DNA from: Taxillus chinensis
Taxonomy: Eukaryota > Streptophyta > Magnoliopsida > Santalales > Loranthaceae
Length of the DNA stretch: 64,000 nt
Assembly (NCBI GenBank): GCA_023512835.1
Contig: CM042086.1
Span: 1,901,799 to 1,965,798, forward strand
Reading direction: 5' to 3'
The notes under the pieces are model-generated. The model did not search any database and was not told the origin of the DNA. It saw only the letters and a list, made by a program, of their open reading frames with translations. Position numbers and translations under genes: made by a program. Of the stretch, positions 61,901-64,000 are shown in pieces (position 1 is the stretch's first letter; the number at the start of each line of letters is the position of its first letter).

Positions 61901-64000
61901 GTGACAATTAAAACGTACTTTTTATTTATTTTTGTTTGTTTGTTAGGCGGACATCAAACGTTTTATTTATTAACGGACTCCAAATGCATTAGTAGACTGA
62001 AACAATGAGTTAAATATAAAATATTTACTGTGAGAATAATTTTATGACTTTTATACTTTTTTTTATTAAATGTAAGAAAAAGGACTTCTGTAAGAAATTT
62101 GCTAATAGTGTTCTTACTTTGTTCAACAAAAGATGGTATAGAAAATGAAAAACCTAAATTTGATAAATAAAAATTGGATAAAAAATTAAAAACCTATAAA
62201 AAACCGATATGTAAAATGTCATGTTATGCAACTTCGGTGGAATAAATAACAAATGAAAGCATACCTTCCCATTTGCAAATTTGGCTTTATAAACATGTCC
62301 AATGGATCCCTGACCAAGAAGTTGACTGGTTGCAAAGTTACCAGTGGCTGTCTGCAAATCAGCCAAAGTATAACTTGTAGAATGAATGGAAGAGCTTCTT
62401 TTAACGTTCAGGCGATATGCAAATTCATTCTCATTAAAAGACTTGAGTCCATCTGTAGGTGGAAGCTTAAGACCATTTGAAGGAGATTTCTGCATAGACT
62501 TTACGGAAATTGAACTAGATGAATCAAATGACTTCAAATCTGTTACCATGTAACATTGGATCAGTTCATATACTTTTGCCAGAAACAATAGATAGAACTA
62601 AATGCATAAAGTGCAGAAAGAATCAGCTGAAATGGCAACAAGACAATAATGTCACAGTTAAAGTAAGCCCACCAATATCCTAATTTAAACCATTCTCAAG
62701 TGATCAAATACAATTGATCACGCAGTTTCAGGACTTGGTGTCAAGACAAATCATATAGAGGAATGTCTGCAGACTCATAGGCAACTTGCCCTTGAACACA
62801 CTTGTCGCATTAAAATGACCGATGTATGTAACATGAAATTTTCTATGATTGTTTGATCAGAAGAATAATATAAATGTTTTTCAACGTAAATTTTTCAAAA
62901 TAAATACAAGGAAATAATTTATGTATTATTACTATATAACCATAAAATCCAATAATATCAAATTTCTAACTTAATTACTCAAAGAAAATGAATTGTAACA
63001 TCCAGCAACAATTTCAAAAGAAATCAATGCCAAAAAGTTACCTTTAAAATCTTTGGCTATACCAGCACGCGCATCTTTGGATGGTTCTTGTGACACAAGG
63101 GGGGTGAATGATCTCTCGGCACCAAGCCCCTCCTCGTCAAGATAATGAATAACCGGAGAAGAAGATTTTCTTGAAATTAAAGATATCACTATTATTAGTA
63201 ACAACAGAACACACACGATTATTCCAACTATGACTGCTATGGTAAGACTGGGTTTATTATCTTCCCTGCTACTTCTAGGATTCTTGTGTGAACCAGGGGG
63301 AGGTGGAGGAGCAGGGCCAGATGACCATGAATTCCCGCCAGTCCTTAACAGAAGAATTGCATGGTCAGGACAGCCACAGAAATTGTTTCTCCAAGTAAAC
63401 AAACTTGTAAGTTGACTACTCACTCTATATTTTTTATCTCCTTCAACTCATCAGGGATCCAGCCACTGAATTGGTTGTTCGAAACATCCCTGAAAATAAC
63501 AATAATGAACTGATCATGTGATGCTCTCCACAAGTCTGACCGATATATGCATGGAAAACTTGAAAATCTTGCATTAGTCATAAGGGATTAACGGTATAGG
63601 AACTCAGGCATAGAAGAAAATAATAGTAGTTTAGAATCAAAAGCAATATCCCAATTATCAAAAGCCAAATCATAATTACTTTTGAATTTGTTAACAAGCA
63701 TTATGATAACCAGTTAGAAAAAAAAAAGGAAAAAAGCATGCATCTTTATTTTAAGGATATTAGACTCTTAGGCAAAAGGCTACCTCAGGATTGAAAACAA
63801 GCTATAGAACTCAGGCATAGAAGAAAATAACAGTAGTTTGGAATCAAGTAAGCAATATCCCAAATGTCAAAATCCAAATTATAATTATATTTGAACTTCT
63901 TAACAAGCATTATGATAAATGGTAAGAAAAAAAAGGAAAAAACCATGCATCTTTATTTTAAGGATATTAGACTCTTAGGCAAGTGGCAACCTCAGAATTG
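58992..64000 (-). CDS. STRUBBELIG-receptor-family LRR kinase, 3' part (gene continues past window end)
   Basis: Eight 3' exons join in phase: 63424-63489, 63042-63343, 62265-62539, 60628-60899, 60337-60457, 59587-59723, 59344-59500, 58992-59066. Order: the last LRR ([20 protein letters not shown]), the SRF-typical linker [16 protein letters not shown], a membrane span ([20 protein letters not shown]), a Ser-rich juxtamembrane region, then the kinase-like domain with P-loop [42 protein letters not shown], the catalytic-loop position VHRSIKSSN (Ser instead of the catalytic Asp), ADCG in place of DFG, GYNAPE and [21 protein letters not shown] proteins are plasma-membrane receptors, and several act in tissue patterning despite atypical kinases. 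The 5' exons (signal peptide, SUB domain, earlier LRRs) are outside the window. I recall the Arabidopsis relative SRF5 as At1g78980; the exact orthologue is uncertain. Confidence 0.92.
61194..61300. mobile_element. possible end of a TAGGGGTGTAA-type miniature element in an SRF intron
   Basis: TAGGGGTGTAAGGAAAATCC resembles the head of the hAT-type element at 35572. No matching opposite end or duplication was found, so this may be a truncated or chance match. Confidence 0.2.
63601..64000. repeat. tandem duplication, period about 207 bp, at the window edge
   Basis: AACTCAGGCATAGAAGAAAA occurs at 63601 and again at 63808. Both units run through GGAAAAAAGCATGCATCTTT-like sequence and AGACTCTTAGGCAA to ACCTCAGRATTG. 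The second copy is cut by the window end. It lies in an SRF intron. Confidence 0.8.

Overview
This is plant nuclear DNA. The genes have many short exons with GT-AG (one GC-AG) introns, and the intergenic space is AT-rich and full of plant retrotransposon remnants, hAT/CACTA-type miniature elements and microsatellites. The protein families (K+-independent Golgi H+-pyrophosphatase, pollen receptor-like kinase, STRUBBELIG-receptor family) point to a flowering plant, probably a eudicot or magnoliid; I cannot name the species.

Five protein-coding genes are supported and all lie on the minus strand. From low to high coordinate they are: (1) a plastid-type one-membrane-segment TPR protein, 12 exons, 950-11279; (2) a short intronless conserved unknown protein, 17037-17480; (3) the type II (K+-independent) vacuolar-type H+-PPase, 14 exons, 19260-29315, about 801 codons and essentially complete; (4) a pollen receptor-like kinase (LRR-RLK with a degenerate kinase), 4 exons, 47821-50357; (5) the 3' part of a STRUBBELIG-receptor-family LRR kinase, 58992 to beyond the window end. 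All reading phases close across the proposed splice sites. The TPR gene, H+-PPase and SRF gene recall a gene group I remember from Arabidopsis chromosome 1 (around At1g78915, At1g78920 and At1g78980), so part of this interval may be conserved microsynteny.

The 30-46 kb and 52-57 kb intervals are retrotransposon-dominated. Six long terminal repeats of about 1.9-2.35 kb belong to two related Ty3/gypsy-like families (termini TGTAAAGA...GCGTGACA). Three have clear target-site duplications and no internal region, so they are solo LTRs (32928-35239, 43794-45710, 52725-56973), two more are probable solos (40986-43198, 52769-54665), and one (38153-40490) keeps only a stub of internal sequence. At 52464-57672 there is a three-level nest: a TRIM miniature retrotransposon, whose 5' LTR was hit by a family-1 gypsy element, whose LTR was in turn hit by a family-2 element. 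A second TRIM copy is cut by the window start. A decayed Ty1/copia element sits antisense inside an H+-PPase intron, and two hAT-type miniature elements with 8-bp duplications lie at 35.6-37.4 kb.

I found no gene cluster or defence-like system here. The most interesting signals are the nested and inverted solo LTRs with rapidly changing internal minisatellites, a near-perfect 36-bp-arm palindrome in a TPR-gene intron, a GC-AG intron in the H+-PPase gene, and two neighbouring receptor kinases that both lack the canonical catalytic residues.
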